From Rhizobium sp. CC-YZS058 (GTDB lineage Bacteria; Pseudomonadota; Alphaproteobacteria; Rhizobiales; Rhizobiaceae), in the NCBI RefSeq assembly GCF_034720595.1, contig NZ_JAYESJ010000003.1, positions 248,001-312,000 of the forward strand: a DNA stretch of 64,000 nt, written 5' to 3'. Made by a program: the position numbers and the translations under genes. The notes below the pieces were generated by a model. The model searched no databases. It saw only the letters and a list, made by a program, of their open reading frames with translations, and was not told where the DNA came from. Every line of letters starts with the position of its first letter. Position 1 is the first letter of the stretch. Below are positions 1-10,035 of this stretch, in pieces.

Positions 1-34
1 TTTGCAACCCATCGCTTGCGGACGAAGCCTGCGA

Positions 35-1722
<1,688 letters not shown>

Positions 1723-1726
<4 letters not shown>

Positions 1727-2667
1727 GAGAGAACGATCCTCGGGAAGTAGAAGGAGACGACCCAGTTCGGCATGTCGACGATCTCGCTGATGCGCAGGTC
1801 GCCGCACACAGAGCAGAGCATGTAGGCATCGACCGGGTTCATGCCGTGCTCGGCCGAGAGCAGGTCGATCATCCGCATCACGGCTTCCTGCGCGCCGGTC
1901 ATCAGATCCGGGCCGACGCCGGTCGTCACTTCGTAGCCGGCGCCGTCGAGATGGCGGGTCACCGGTTCGGTGGTGGTGAAGCGCGGCGACTTCAGATTGG
2001 CGCCCTTGACGAGGTCGAGGGTCAGTTCGACGTTCATCTGGCTTTCGATGGCGGTGCCGCAGACTTCGCCGTCGCCCTGGGCAGCATGGGTGTCGCCCAC
2101 CGAGAAGAGAGCGCCTTCGACCTCGATCGGCAGGTAGAGCGTCACGCCCGCGGTCAGGTCGCGAATGTCGAGATTGCCGCCGACGCGACGCGGCGGAACG
2201 ACGGAATGCAGGCCGGCTTCCGCCGGCGCCACGCCGATCGTGCCGGTAAACGGCTTCAGCGGCACCTTGCCGCCCGGGCCGAAGGCGGCTGGCGCCATCG
2301 AGCCGGTGTCATAGGACCAGACATGCAGGGCCGGATCCTTGAACTGGTCGGCCAGCAGCCCGAAGCCCGGAATATTCGCCGTCCAGCCATGGCCGCACGG
2401 ATGGAACTTGCGGATCGTCACCTTCAAGGCGTCGCCCGGCTCTGCCCCCTCGACATAGACCGGACCGGACACGGGATTGATCTTGCCGAAATCCAGGTTG
2501 GCGAGCGTCTCGAGCGTCGCATCCGCGCCAAGCTGGCCGCCGGAGGAATCCAGGCATTCGAAAAGGATCGTTTCGCCGGGGCGCGCGGTAAGGGCGGGAG
2601 CGAAATCTCGGTTCCAGCCGAAATTATGCTGGGCCCGGTGAATGGTATGGTTGCAGGCGACGCACAT
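1723..2667 (-). CDS. Acetamidase/formamidase family hydrolase
   Basis: A 314-residue cytoplasmic enzyme of the FmdA/AmdA family, which hydrolyses formamide or acetamide to ammonia and the carboxylate. Family-like stretches are visible: GTIGVAPAE near residue 145, RRVGGNLDIR near 165 and the metal-site-like GDTHAAQGDGEVCG near 195. The ATG at 2667 is preferred because a GGAGG motif lies just upstream; an in-frame codon at 2703 lacks this. It sits between the solute-binding protein and the ABC ATPase, and its stop overlaps the ATPase start, so the import system and the hydrolase are co-expressed. The exact amide is not readable from sequence. Confidence 0.88.
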
Positions 2668-2704
2668 GGGGATGCCTCCGGTGTTTTTCTTGTGTTTCCT
2701 CAAG

Positions 2705-2733
2705 GCTCCTCCCCCCGCCGGGGAGGGAGGAGC
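2705..2733 (-). promoter_or_regulatory. Intercistronic stem-loop between binding protein and amidase
   Basis: GCTCCTCC at 2705-2712 pairs with GGAGGAGC at 2726-2733, and inner C and G runs extend the stem around a short GCC loop, leaving a two-base bulge. On the transcribed (minus) strand no U-tract follows, so it is more likely an mRNA-stability or processing hairpin that keeps the binding-protein message abundant than a full terminator. Confidence 0.5.
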
Positions 2734-2746
2734 AGGGGTCTCGCCC

Positions 2747-4366
2747 TTACTGCTTCACATAGATGGCGTCGTAATTGATGACGCGGGTCGGATCGATGTA
2801 GATGTTGTCCGGACCGCCCATGCGCAGCGACTTGGCGACGACACGCCGCTCGTTGATGACCGGCACCCACGGGGCGTCCGCCATGATGTCGGTGAAGATC
2901 TTGCCCCAGACGGCCTGGCGCTCGGATGCCTTGGCCGGGTCGGACATGGAATCCGCCTCGACCGCCCGCTTGTCGAGCGCCTCGTTGCAGTACCAGGACC
3001 AGTTCCAGCCACCCTGCACCGCGCCGCTGCAGCCGAGGATCGGGCCGTAGAAGTTGGACGGATCCGGGAAGTCGGCGATCCAGGCCATGCCGCCCGACCA
3101 GACCATCGGGGCCTCGCCTTCCGTGCCGCCGGCCGCGATCACATTGCCCTGGGCAAGCGCGCGAACCTCGGCCTTGACGCCGATCGCAGCCAGATCCTGC
3201 TGGATCGCCTGGGCGATGCGCGGCTGCGGATCGGTGTTGGTCGAGTAGAGCACGGTCTCGAACCCATCGGCGAAGCCTGCTTCGGCGAGCAGTGCCTTGG
3301 CCTTCTCGACGTCGAAGGCATAGCCGGTGAAGCTCTTGTCGTAGCCGGGCATGAGCGGCGGCAGCGGCTGGTTGGCCGGCGTCGCCCGTCCGTTGAGGAT
3401 GCGCGTGATGCGCTCCTTGTTGACCGCCATGTTGATCGCCTGGCGAACCTTGACGTTGTCGAGCGGCTTGACCTTGGTGTTGAGCGTCAGGTAGCCGGTG
3501 TGCAGCTGTTCGCCATCGACGATCATCTGCGCGCCGTCCGGCGAGTTCTTGATTTCCAGGAACTTGGCCGGCGGAATGCCGTCGCCGGCGATGTCCACCT
3601 CGCCGCGCTGCAGGCGCAGCAGTGCCACCAGCGGCTCCTGGCCGACCTCGACCGTGACCTTGTCGACGAAGGGCAGGTCCTTGTTGAAGTAGTCGGGGTT
3701 GCGGTCCAGCACGAGCTTCTGGCCGATGGTCCAGGAATTCAGCACGAAGGTGCCGGAGCCGACCGGCTTCTTGCCGAAATCGCCGCCGGCGGCCTCGACG
3801 GCCTCCTTCGGCACGACCGAGGCGAAGTTGATCGCCAGAACGTGCAGGAAGGTCGCATCGGGGCGGGAAAGCTTGAAGACGACCGTCTGGTCATCCGGCG
3901 TCTCGATGCCCGAAAGCGTTTCGGAAGTGCCGCCGGAGACTGCGTCGAAGCCGGCGATCGCGCCGAAGAAGCCGGCGCCGGGCCCCTGGGTCTTCGGGTT
4001 GACGGCCCGTTCGATCGAGTATTTCACGTCGGAGGCCACGACCGTGCGGCCGTTCGAGAACTTGACGTTGGGCCGCAGCTTGAACGTATAGGTCAGGCCG
4101 TCCGGGGAAACCTCGAAACTTTCGGCGAGCGAGGGGATGAGCTTGGCCGTGCCCGGCTCGTAATCCATCAGGCGCGAATAGAGGCTCTTGATCATCGACC
4201 AGTTGACCCAGTCATAGCCGATGGCCGGATCGAGGGTCGTGATGTCGTCCTTGTAGGTGACGACGATATCGCCGCCCTTGGCGGGCGTATCCTGGGCGCT
4301 GGCCGAAAACGGCATCAGCGCCATCAGGGCGGCGGCGGTTGAACCGAGAAGCAGACTTTTGAACAT
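2747..4366 (-). CDS. ABC transporter substrate-binding protein (family 5, peptide/amide type)
   Basis: Periplasmic receptor of 539 residues. The N-terminus is a signal peptide (MFKSLLLGSTAAALMALMPF, then a SASAQ cleavage region), followed by the family-5 opening DIVVTYKDDITTLDPAIGYD and the typical LAESFEVSPDGLTYTFKLR stretch. The ATG at 4366 puts the signal peptide at the exact N-terminus; the longer frame upstream overlaps the permease gene and looks non-coding. It lies 28 bases after the DppB-type permease. The family normally binds oligopeptides or nickel chelates; here an amide-type ligand is inferred from the amidase and AmiC-like neighbours. Confidence 0.93.
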   Translation of the reverse strand: MFKSLLLGSTAAALMALMPFSASAQDTPAKGGDIVVTYKDDITTLDPAIGYDWVNWSMIKSLYSRLMDYEPGTAKLIPSLAESFEVSPDGLTYTFKLRPNVKFSNGRTVVASDVKYSIERAVNPKTQGPGAGFFGAIAGFDAVSGGTSETLSGIETPDDQTVVFKLSRPDATFLHVLAINFASVVPKEAVEAAGGDFGKKPVGSGTFVLNSWTIGQKLVLDRNPDYFNKDLPFVDKVTVEVGQEPLVALLRLQRGEVDIAGDGIPPAKFLEIKNSPDGAQMIVDGEQLHTGYLTLNTKVKPLDNVKVRQAINMAVNKERITRILNGRATPANQPLPPLMPGYDKSFTGYAFDVEKAKALLAEAGFADGFETVLYSTNTDPQPRIAQAIQQDLAAIGVKAEVRALAQGNVIAAGGTEGEAPMVWSGGMAWIADFPDPSNFYGPILGCSGAVQGGWNWSWYCNEALDKRAVEADSMSDPAKASERQAVWGKIFTDIMADAPWVPVINERRVVAKSLRMGGPDNIYIDPTRVINYDAIYVKQ

Positions 4367-4394
4367 GGATGTGTTCCCCTTTCGTCGTTTGGCT

Positions 4395-5315
4395 TCACTG
4401 TGTGCGGATGCGGGGGTCGATGACCGGCGCAACGAGGTCGGCAACGAGGTTGCCGAGAATGATGGCGAGCGCGGAGGTGAGCGTGACGCCCATGATGATC
4501 GGAATGTCGACCTGCTGGATCGCCTGCCAGGCCAGCTGGCCGATGCCAGGCCAGCCATAGACGGCCTCGACCACCACGACGCCGCCCATGAACTGGCCGA
4601 TATCGATGCCGATCATGGCGATGATCGGCAGGATGGCATTGGGCAGCACATGGCGCAGCGTGACGCGGGCGGCGGACAGGCCCTTGGCCCGGGCCGTGCG
4701 GATGTAATCCTGGTTGAGCACGTCGATCATCGCCGAGCGGACCATGCGCGCATACCAGCCGGCGCCGAGAATGCCGAGCGTGGCGGCCGGCAGCACCACA
4801 TGGGCGGCCGACCCGTAGCCCGACATCGGAAACCAGCCGAGCGTCGCCGCGAAGACATAGAGAAGCAGCAGCGCTACCACGAACTGCGGCGCCGAGACGC
4901 CGACGAAGGCCGACATCATGACGATGCGGTCGACCAGGCCGCCGCGCTTCAGCGCTGCGATCGAGCCGAGGAGGACGCCGAGCAGCACTTCGATGACGAT
5001 TCCGGCCGCCATCAGCGTCAGGGTTGCCGGCAGACGCGCGGCGATGAGCGTCACCACTTCGGTCTTCTGCGCATAGGAGCGGCCGAGATCGCCCTGCACC
5101 AGACCGCCGACATAATGGGCGAACTGCACGGGGAGCGGCTGGTCGAGGCCGAGTTCGCGACGGATGTTTTCCACCGTCTGTGCCGTCGCGCTCCGGCCGG
5201 CCAGCATGCGCGCCGGATCGGCGGGCAGGGCGTAGAGCAGCACGAAGGTGATGGCTGCGACGCCGAACAGGATCAGGACGCATTGGACGAGACGTTTTGC
5301 CAGAAGCGTGAGCAT
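4395..5315 (-). CDS. ABC transporter permease, DppB type
   Basis: Inner-membrane permease of 306 residues that forms half of the translocation pore. The N-terminus (MLTLLAKRLVQCVLILFGVA) is the first membrane helix, and the DppB-type loop YALPADPARMLAG follows. The central EAA-like stretch contains YIRTARAKGLS. The start at 5315 gives a TGATG overlap with the upstream permease stop, so the two are translationally coupled. It pairs with the DppC-type subunit encoded immediately before it. Confidence 0.93.
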   Translation of the reverse strand: MLTLLAKRLVQCVLILFGVAAITFVLLYALPADPARMLAGRSATAQTVENIRRELGLDQPLPVQFAHYVGGLVQGDLGRSYAQKTEVVTLIAARLPATLTLMAAGIVIEVLLGVLLGSIAALKRGGLVDRIVMMSAFVGVSAPQFVVALLLLYVFAATLGWFPMSGYGSAAHVVLPAATLGILGAGWYARMVRSAMIDVLNQDYIRTARAKGLSAARVTLRHVLPNAILPIIAMIGIDIGQFMGGVVVVEAVYGWPGIGQLAWQAIQQVDIPIIMGVTLTSALAIILGNLVADLVAPVIDPRIRTQ

Positions 5316-6163
5316 CAGCCTCTCCCCCTCTGGGTCGGATCGAGAATGTCGCGCAGTGCATCCCCGACAAGGTTGAAGGCGAGCGCGGTGACGAGGATGA
5401 GGGCGCCGGGGAAGAAGACCAGCCACGGGGCTGCCTGGAAGTAGCTCTGGCTTTCGAAAATGATATTGCCCCAGGAAGGATCCGGCGGCTGCACGCCGAT
5501 GCCGAGGAAGGAGAGCGTCGCCTCGAGCAGGACGGTGGTGGCGATGCCGAGCGTGCCCCAGACGATCGCCGTCGGCACGAGATGCGGCAGGATATGCAGG
5601 AAAAGAATGCGGGCATGCCCGGCGCCGAGAGAGCGCTCGGCCAGGATGAAGTCGCGCTCCACCAGTCCGCGCGTCTCGGTAAAGACGATGCGCGCCACCT
5701 GTACCCAGTTGACGAGGGCGATGACCATGGCGACGATCCAGAGACTGGGCTTGAGCAGGGCAGCCAGCACGATGGCAAGCAGCAATGCGGGGAAGGCCAT
5801 CATCAGATCCGTGAAGCGCATCATGAGGTTGCCGGCCCAGCCGCGCAGGTAGCCCGCGGTAATGCCGACGAGCAGTCCGATCGCGACTGCCACGCCGTTG
5901 GCCACGAGGCCGATGACGAGCGAAGTGCGTGCGCCGAACAGCATGCGGGAAAGCAGATCGCGACCGAGCGTATCGGTCCCGAGCGGGAAGGCGCCGCCGG
6001 GCGGCATGGGCGCGCCTTCCAGGGTCAGCCCGTCGAACATCTGCTCGTCGGGATTGAAGGGCGCGAAGACCGGCGCGCCGAGCGCCGCGACGACCACGAA
6101 GACGATGACCAGCAGGCCGAACAGCGCCGCCGGCTGCCGGCCGAGTTCTTTGAGGATTCGCAT
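5315..6163 (-). CDS. ABC transporter permease, DppC type
   Basis: Second inner-membrane permease (282 residues) of the amide-type importer. It has an N-terminal membrane helix after MRILKELGRQPAA, the DppC hallmark PLGTDTLGRDLLSRMLFGAR near residue 60, several further helices and the C-terminal motif LGIGVQPPDPSWGN typical of OppC/DppC proteins. Its start overlaps the stop of the ANTAR regulator gene (TGATG), so regulator and transporter are on one coupled transcript. Confidence 0.93.
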   Translation of the reverse strand: MRILKELGRQPAALFGLLVIVFVVVAALGAPVFAPFNPDEQMFDGLTLEGAPMPPGGAFPLGTDTLGRDLLSRMLFGARTSLVIGLVANGVAVAIGLLVGITAGYLRGWAGNLMMRFTDLMMAFPALLLAIVLAALLKPSLWIVAMVIALVNWVQVARIVFTETRGLVERDFILAERSLGAGHARILFLHILPHLVPTAIVWGTLGIATTVLLEATLSFLGIGVQPPDPSWGNIIFESQSYFQAAPWLVFFPGALILVTALAFNLVGDALRDILDPTQRGRG

Positions 6164-6747
6164 CAGCCTGCCTCGCTCAGGGTTTCGAGGCCGCCCACCA
6201 GGAGCGCCGCCAGTTGTTCGATGGGCATGCGCCGGCGCATGGCGCCGCTGCGCAAGAGGACGAAGGCCTGCTCGTCGTCGATCCGCCGGTCGGCCTTGAT
6301 CTGGTTGACGGCGGCGAAGACGATCGGCCGCAGTTTCAGCCGTTCCTCCAGCTTCGCGATCCGCGCCTCGTCTTCCATCCGCTGCTCATGCGCCGTGACG
6401 GCGAGCACGAGGGCGGGATAGATGGTCGAGGCAGCGACCGGCTTTGGAATGAAGGCGGTCGCGCCGCAATCGATTGCCCAGGCGATCCGGCCCGGTGCTT
6501 CCGAGCCGAGCAGGGCCGCGACCGGGCGGGCGGGCTTGCGCCGCGCCCAGGGCAGCAGCTCGTCCCAGCCGCGATCGGCATCGACGATCACGAGATCGGG
6601 CAGCTGGTCGTCGGCAAGCGGCAGCCATTGCAGCGACGCGGCGATGCCGAGCAGGGCCAGCTGGCGGCGCAGCTTCTCGGTGTTGGCATCCTCCTCCGCG
6701 AGAATGACGACGCGCCAGCCGGTGAAATTCGGGGTCTTCGCCATCAT
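6163..6747 (-). CDS. ANTAR-domain antiterminator, AmiR-like
   Basis: A 194-residue regulator, close in size to AmiR of Pseudomonas aeruginosa. The N-terminal 110 residues look like a receiver-like fold (LVIVDAD near residue 55, ATAFIPKPV near 100). A helical linker (MEDEARIAKLEERLKLR) leads into an ANTAR-type three-helix region with the conserved spacing of A, R and AM residues (AVNQIKADRRIDDEQAFVLL). ANTAR proteins bind paired RNA hairpins and prevent termination. It overlaps the AmiC-like gene (ATGA at 6744-6747) and a strong leader terminator lies upstream of that gene, which matches the Ami paradigm: the sensor sequesters the antiterminator until amide is present. Confidence 0.85.
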   Translation of the reverse strand: MMAKTPNFTGWRVVILAEEDANTEKLRRQLALLGIAASLQWLPLADDQLPDLVIVDADRGWDELLPWARRKPARPVAALLGSEAPGRIAWAIDCGATAFIPKPVAASTIYPALVLAVTAHEQRMEDEARIAKLEERLKLRPIVFAAVNQIKADRRIDDEQAFVLLRSGAMRRRMPIEQLAALLVGGLETLSEAG

Positions 6748-7880
6748 GATACGACCCTCAAGAGCGGGTCGCGCCGCGTCATGTTGCCGGTCAGATAGGG
6801 GTCGGCCAGGAGAGGCGGCCGCGAGGCGATCACGTCGAAGGCCCGCTCGCCATTGATCTGGCCGAGCAGGAACGGCAGCGCGGCATGGTTGGTGGCGGGA
6901 TCGATGGTCATCGCGCCGAAGAGGCCTGGCCAGGTCTGCGCCTGGACATGGCGGCGGATGCTGGCAGGCGTGCTGTCGGAGGTCGATTCAATCGCGGCGA
7001 TGCAGATCGTGGCGGCCATGTAGGCGCTGGCGAAGATGCTGGAGACCCGCCGCGAACCGGGCTTATAGGCGCGAAGCCGCGCCTTGAATGCATGGTTCTC
7101 GGGGCTTTCCAGCGTGTCGAAATAGGAGGCGGCGCAGAGCTGGCCGACGGCGGCACCGGGGGCGATCTCCTCCAGCTCGCTTTCCTGCAGGTCGCAGCTC
7201 GCCACCGGGCAGTTCCTGGGCAGGAAGGCCGGGTCGCGCTGGCCGAGCGCATGCATCGCCTCGAGGAAGGCGTAGCTCGACGGACCGATGAGATTGTTGA
7301 GGATGAAGCTCGGACGCTTCTCGACGATATCGGCGATGATGCGTTCGACCGACGTTTCCTCGAGCGGCAGGTAGCGTTCGCCAAGCACCGTGCCGCCGGC
7401 ATTGCTGACCAGCTCGCGCGCCAGGCGGTTCATCTCCCAACCCCAGACATAGTTCGCACCGACGAGATAGGGGCGGGCGCCATAACGCGGGATGAGGTGA
7501 TCGAAGAGGGGGATCAGGTGCTGGTTCGGGCAGCCGCCGAGATAGATGACATTCTCGTTCGCCTCGAACCCTTCATAGGGGCACATGTACCAGAGCAGCC
7601 CGTCATGCTTCTCGACCAGCGGCAGCACCTCCTTGCGCGCGGCGGAGGTGATGGTGCCGATGATGTGTCGGCAGCCGCTATCGCGGATCAGGCTGCGCGC
7701 GCCTTCCAGATAGGCGGAGAGATCGGCATGCGGATCGAAGAACACCGGCTGGATACGGCTGCCGCCGGCCTCGCGGTAATCGTGGAAGGCAAAGTCCACG
7801 CCGTCGAAGGCATCGCGACCCATGGCGCCGTAAGGCCCGGTCGTCGAATAGAGAATGCCGATCTTCACAGGGTCCAGCAT
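6744..7880 (-). CDS. AmiC-like amide-sensing protein (type 1 periplasmic-binding fold)
   Basis: First gene of the amide operon, 378 residues, close to AmiC (about 385). It opens with KIGILYSTTGPYGAMGRDA, the AmiC/UrtA-type ligand-binding start, and has no signal peptide, so it should be cytoplasmic, as expected for a regulator rather than a transport receptor. Further family-like stretches are LLWYMCPYEGFE and PYLVGANYVWGWEMNRLARE. In the Ami system AmiC holds AmiR inactive and releases it on amide binding. The ATG at 7880 follows GGAAGG and lies about 16 bases after the leader terminator's U-tract; the upstream in-frame extension would run through the terminator and is rejected. An alternative role as a transport receptor is less likely because a separate secreted receptor is encoded downstream. 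Confidence 0.85.
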   Translation of the reverse strand: MLDPVKIGILYSTTGPYGAMGRDAFDGVDFAFHDYREAGGSRIQPVFFDPHADLSAYLEGARSLIRDSGCRHIIGTITSAARKEVLPLVEKHDGLLWYMCPYEGFEANENVIYLGGCPNQHLIPLFDHLIPRYGARPYLVGANYVWGWEMNRLARELVSNAGGTVLGERYLPLEETSVERIIADIVEKRPSFILNNLIGPSSYAFLEAMHALGQRDPAFLPRNCPVASCDLQESELEEIAPGAAVGQLCAASYFDTLESPENHAFKARLRAYKPGSRRVSSIFASAYMAATICIAAIESTSDSTPASIRRHVQAQTWPGLFGAMTIDPATNHAALPFLLGQINGERAFDVIASRPPLLADPYLTGNMTRRDPLLRVVS

Positions 7881-7895
7881 ATGCCTTCCAAACGC

Positions 7896-7940
7896 AAAAA
7901 AACCCACAACGCGGTCTCCCGGTAACCGGGGCGTTGTGGG
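7896..7940 (-). terminator. Leader terminator of the amide operon (attenuator)
   Basis: On the minus strand a perfect 10-base-pair stem (CCCACAACGC with GCGTTGTGGG; arms 7931-7940 and 7903-7912) encloses a second small hairpin (CCGGG/CCCGG around 7918-7930) and is followed at once by seven U residues (7896-7902). This is a textbook intrinsic terminator placed between the promoter and the AmiC-like start codon, so transcription of the operon should stop here unless antitermination occurs. Confidence 0.85.
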
Positions 7941-7983
7941 GCCATGTTGCCCGCTGACGGATGTCGTCGATGTGGCACCATCG
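7939..7983 (-). promoter_or_regulatory. Paired hexaloop hairpins, candidate ANTAR target
   Basis: Two short hairpins with exactly six-base loops precede the terminator on the minus strand. The first is CGATG/CATCG with loop GTGCCA (7968-7983); the second is GGGC/GCCC with loop AACATG (7939-7952). They are 15 bases apart, and the second shares two bases with the 5' arm of the terminator. That geometry fits ANTAR RNA targets, but the loops do not show the usual A at position 1 together with G at position 4, so this is tentative. Confidence 0.4.
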
Positions 7984-8008
7984 GGCGAATGCCTCAATGA
8001 TGAGCATG

Positions 8009-8038
8009 ATTAAAATCTATCCATCCGTCACTTGTCAA
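8009..8038 (-). promoter_or_regulatory. Sigma-70-type promoter of the amide operon
   Basis: A consensus TTGACA (-35, 8033-8038 on the minus strand) is followed after 18 bases by TTTAAT (-10, 8009-8014). Transcription would begin near 8002 and run through the leader hairpins toward the AmiC-like gene. Confidence 0.6.
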
Positions 8039-8194
8039 GCACGGAAAATGGAAGCGTTTGAAAGAGACATGCGCCGTGGGCCGTGTCATCGGTCGAGGGA
8101 GAGGCACGCCGCGCGTCGCGAGACATGAAAGCAGGTGATGACGGATGCCGGTGATCGGAGTAGGCTGAGGATGCGGCCATTTCCGGGGGGTATC

Positions 8195-8671
8195 ATGGTT
8201 TACCTGCTTGCATGTCTGATCGGCATCATTGCCGGCCTTCGAGCCATGACGGCGCCGGCGGCAGTTGCCTGGGCCGCATATCTCGGCGTGCTCGATCTTT
8301 CCTCGTCCTGGCTGTCCTTCCTCGGCTCGGTCTGGGCCGTCGGTCTCCTGACGGCGCTGGCTCTGGCGGAATTGGTCACCGACCAGCTTCCCTCCACGCC
8401 CAGCCGCCTCGTGCCGCAGCAGTTCGGGGCGCGCGTGGTGACCGGCGCCCTTTCGGGAGCTGCGATCGCCCTGCCCAACGCTGCTTGGGGTCTGGGGCTG
8501 CTCGCCGGAATTCTCGGCGCCGTCATCGGCACCTATGGCGGAGCGGCCTTGCGCGGCTGGCTCGCCGCCCGCTTCCGCCGCGATCCGCCTGCGGCCATCA
8601 TCGAAGACGCCATCGCGGTGATCGGCGCCGTTCTCGTCATCTCTGCCCTCTCGCCCCCGGTGGCGGCATGA
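8195..8671 (+). CDS. DUF4126-like small membrane protein
   Basis: A 158-residue, strongly hydrophobic protein with about four membrane helices (residues 1-30, 38-60, 75-120, 135-155). The opening LLACLIGIIAGLRAMTAPAA and the PSRLVPQQFGARVVTGALSG stretch resemble the DUF4126 family, whose function is unknown. The ATG at 8195 follows a G-rich stretch (CGGGGGG). Its stop overlaps the next start in an ATGA junction, so it is translationally coupled to the disulfide oxidoreductase; that pairing is the only hint of a role, perhaps in envelope redox chemistry. Confidence 0.75.
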   Translation: MVYLLACLIGIIAGLRAMTAPAAVAWAAYLGVLDLSSSWLSFLGSVWAVGLLTALALAELVTDQLPSTPSRLVPQQFGARVVTGALSGAAIALPNAAWGLGLLAGILGAVIGTYGGAALRGWLAARFRRDPPAAIIEDAIAVIGAVLVISALSPPVAA

Positions 8672-10035
8672 GGGCGTTCGATGCGATCATCGTCGGCGCC
8701 GGACAGGCCGGCCCCTCTCTGGCCGGCCGGCTGAGCGACGCCGGGAAAACCGTGGCCATCATCGAGCGGAAGCATGTGGGCGGAACCTGCGTCAACACCG
8801 GCTGCAAGCCCACCAAGACGCTGGTCGCCAGCGCCTATGCCGCGCGGCTGGCGCAACGGGCTTCCGACTATGGTGTGCAACTGGGCGGGCCCGTCACGAT
8901 CGACATGCCGGCGGTCATGCGGCGGGCGTATCAGGTGACGCTCGACAGCCGGCACGGCAACGAACGCTGGCTTGGCAGCATGGCAGGCTGCACGCTGATC
9001 CGCGGACATGCGCGGTTTACGGACAGGACCACTCTTCGCGTCGGCGAGGATTTCTTGACCGCGCCGCAGATCTTCCTCAACGTGGGCGGCCGTGCGGCAA
9101 TCCCGGACTTTCCGGGTCTTGCGGACATCCCATACCTGACCAACAGCGACATGGTGAGGCTCGACCGCGTGCCCGGCCACCTCGTCATCATCGGCGGCAG
9201 CTATATCGGGCTCGAATTCGCGCAGATGTTTCGCCGCTTCGGTGCCGAGGTGACCGTCATCGAAAAGGGTCCCCGCCTCGTCGGCCGCGAGGACGAGAAG
9301 ACCTCAACTGCCATCCGCGAGATCCTGGAAGCCGAGGGGGTGTGCGTGGTGACGGGCGCGGACGACATCCGCTTTCGAAAGGAGGGACGCGTCGTCGTCG
9401 TTCATCCGGGCGACGGCAAGGCGGATGTGACGGGGACCGACGTCCTGCTCGCGGTCGGCCGCCGTCCGAACACCGATGATCTCGGGCTGGAGACGGCGGG
9501 GGTGGAGGTGGATGCGCGCGGCTATATCCGGGTCGACGATCAGCTCGCGACGACGGCTGAAGGCATCTGGGCGCTGGGCGATTGCAACGGCAAGGGCGCT
9601 TTCACCCACACGGCCTATAATGATTTCGAGATCGTCGCGGCCAACCTCATCGATGGGGAGGCCCGCAGGGTCTCCGACCGCATTCCCGGCTACGCGCTCT
9701 ATATCGATCCGCCGCTCGGGCGGGTGGGTATGAGCGAGGCGGAGGCGCGCAAGACCGGCAGGCCGATCCTCGTCAGCCATATCCCGATGAGCAAGGTCGG
9801 CCGAGCGGTCGAGAAGGGCGAGACCCAAGGCTTCATGACGCTCGTGGCCGATGCCGAGACGCGGCAGATCCTCGGCGCCGCCATTCTCGGCACAGGCGGG
9901 GACGAGGCCATTCACGGCGTGCTCGACATGATGAATGCCGGGGCGACCGTCGACCAGCTGCGTTGGGCCGTCCCGATCCATCCGACCGTTTCGGAATTCT
10001 GGCCGACGGTCGTCACCGGTCTCGGTCAGGGCTGA
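8668..10035 (+). CDS. FAD-dependent pyridine nucleotide-disulfide oxidoreductase
   Basis: A 455-residue soluble flavoenzyme. It has an N-terminal FAD motif (AIIVGAGQAGPSLAGRLSDA), a redox-active CxxxxC (GGTCVNTGCKPTK near residue 40), a second dinucleotide fold (LVIIGGSYIGLEFAQMFRRF near residue 170), the LGDC motif near residue 305 and a C-terminal dimerisation domain ending in HPTVSEFWP. This is the glutathione reductase/lipoamide dehydrogenase/MerA superfamily. It lacks the N-terminal heavy-metal domain and the C-terminal cysteine pair of MerA, so mercuric reductase is unlikely. Its 3' end overlaps the convergent glycan gene by 10 bases. Confidence 0.9.
   Translation: MRAFDAIIVGAGQAGPSLAGRLSDAGKTVAIIERKHVGGTCVNTGCKPTKTLVASAYAARLAQRASDYGVQLGGPVTIDMPAVMRRAYQVTLDSRHGNERWLGSMAGCTLIRGHARFTDRTTLRVGEDFLTAPQIFLNVGGRAAIPDFPGLADIPYLTNSDMVRLDRVPGHLVIIGGSYIGLEFAQMFRRFGAEVTVIEKGPRLVGREDEKTSTAIREILEAEGVCVVTGADDIRFRKEGRVVVVHPGDGKADVTGTDVLLAVGRRPNTDDLGLETAGVEVDARGYIRVDDQLATTAEGIWALGDCNGKGAFTHTAYNDFEIVAANLIDGEARRVSDRIPGYALYIDPPLGRVGMSEAEARKTGRPILVSHIPMSKVGRAVEKGETQGFMTLVADAETRQILGAAILGTGGDEAIHGVLDMMNAGATVDQLRWAVPIHPTVSEFWPTVVTGLGQG

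Larger units (their letters stand above)
7881..8194. other. Divergent intergenic region, 314 bases
   Basis: No gene is seen here. It holds the leader, terminator and promoter of the minus-strand amide operon (listed separately) and the upstream region of the plus-strand DUF4126 gene. The 9-mer TGACGGATG occurs three times: 7955-7963 and 8139-8147 on the plus strand, and 8022-8030 inverted, the last one between the -35 and -10 elements of the amide promoter. Confidence 0.7.

Noticed and set aside
8668..10035. Mercuric reductase
   Set aside because: No N-terminal heavy-metal domain and no C-terminal cysteine pair; no other mer gene is nearby.
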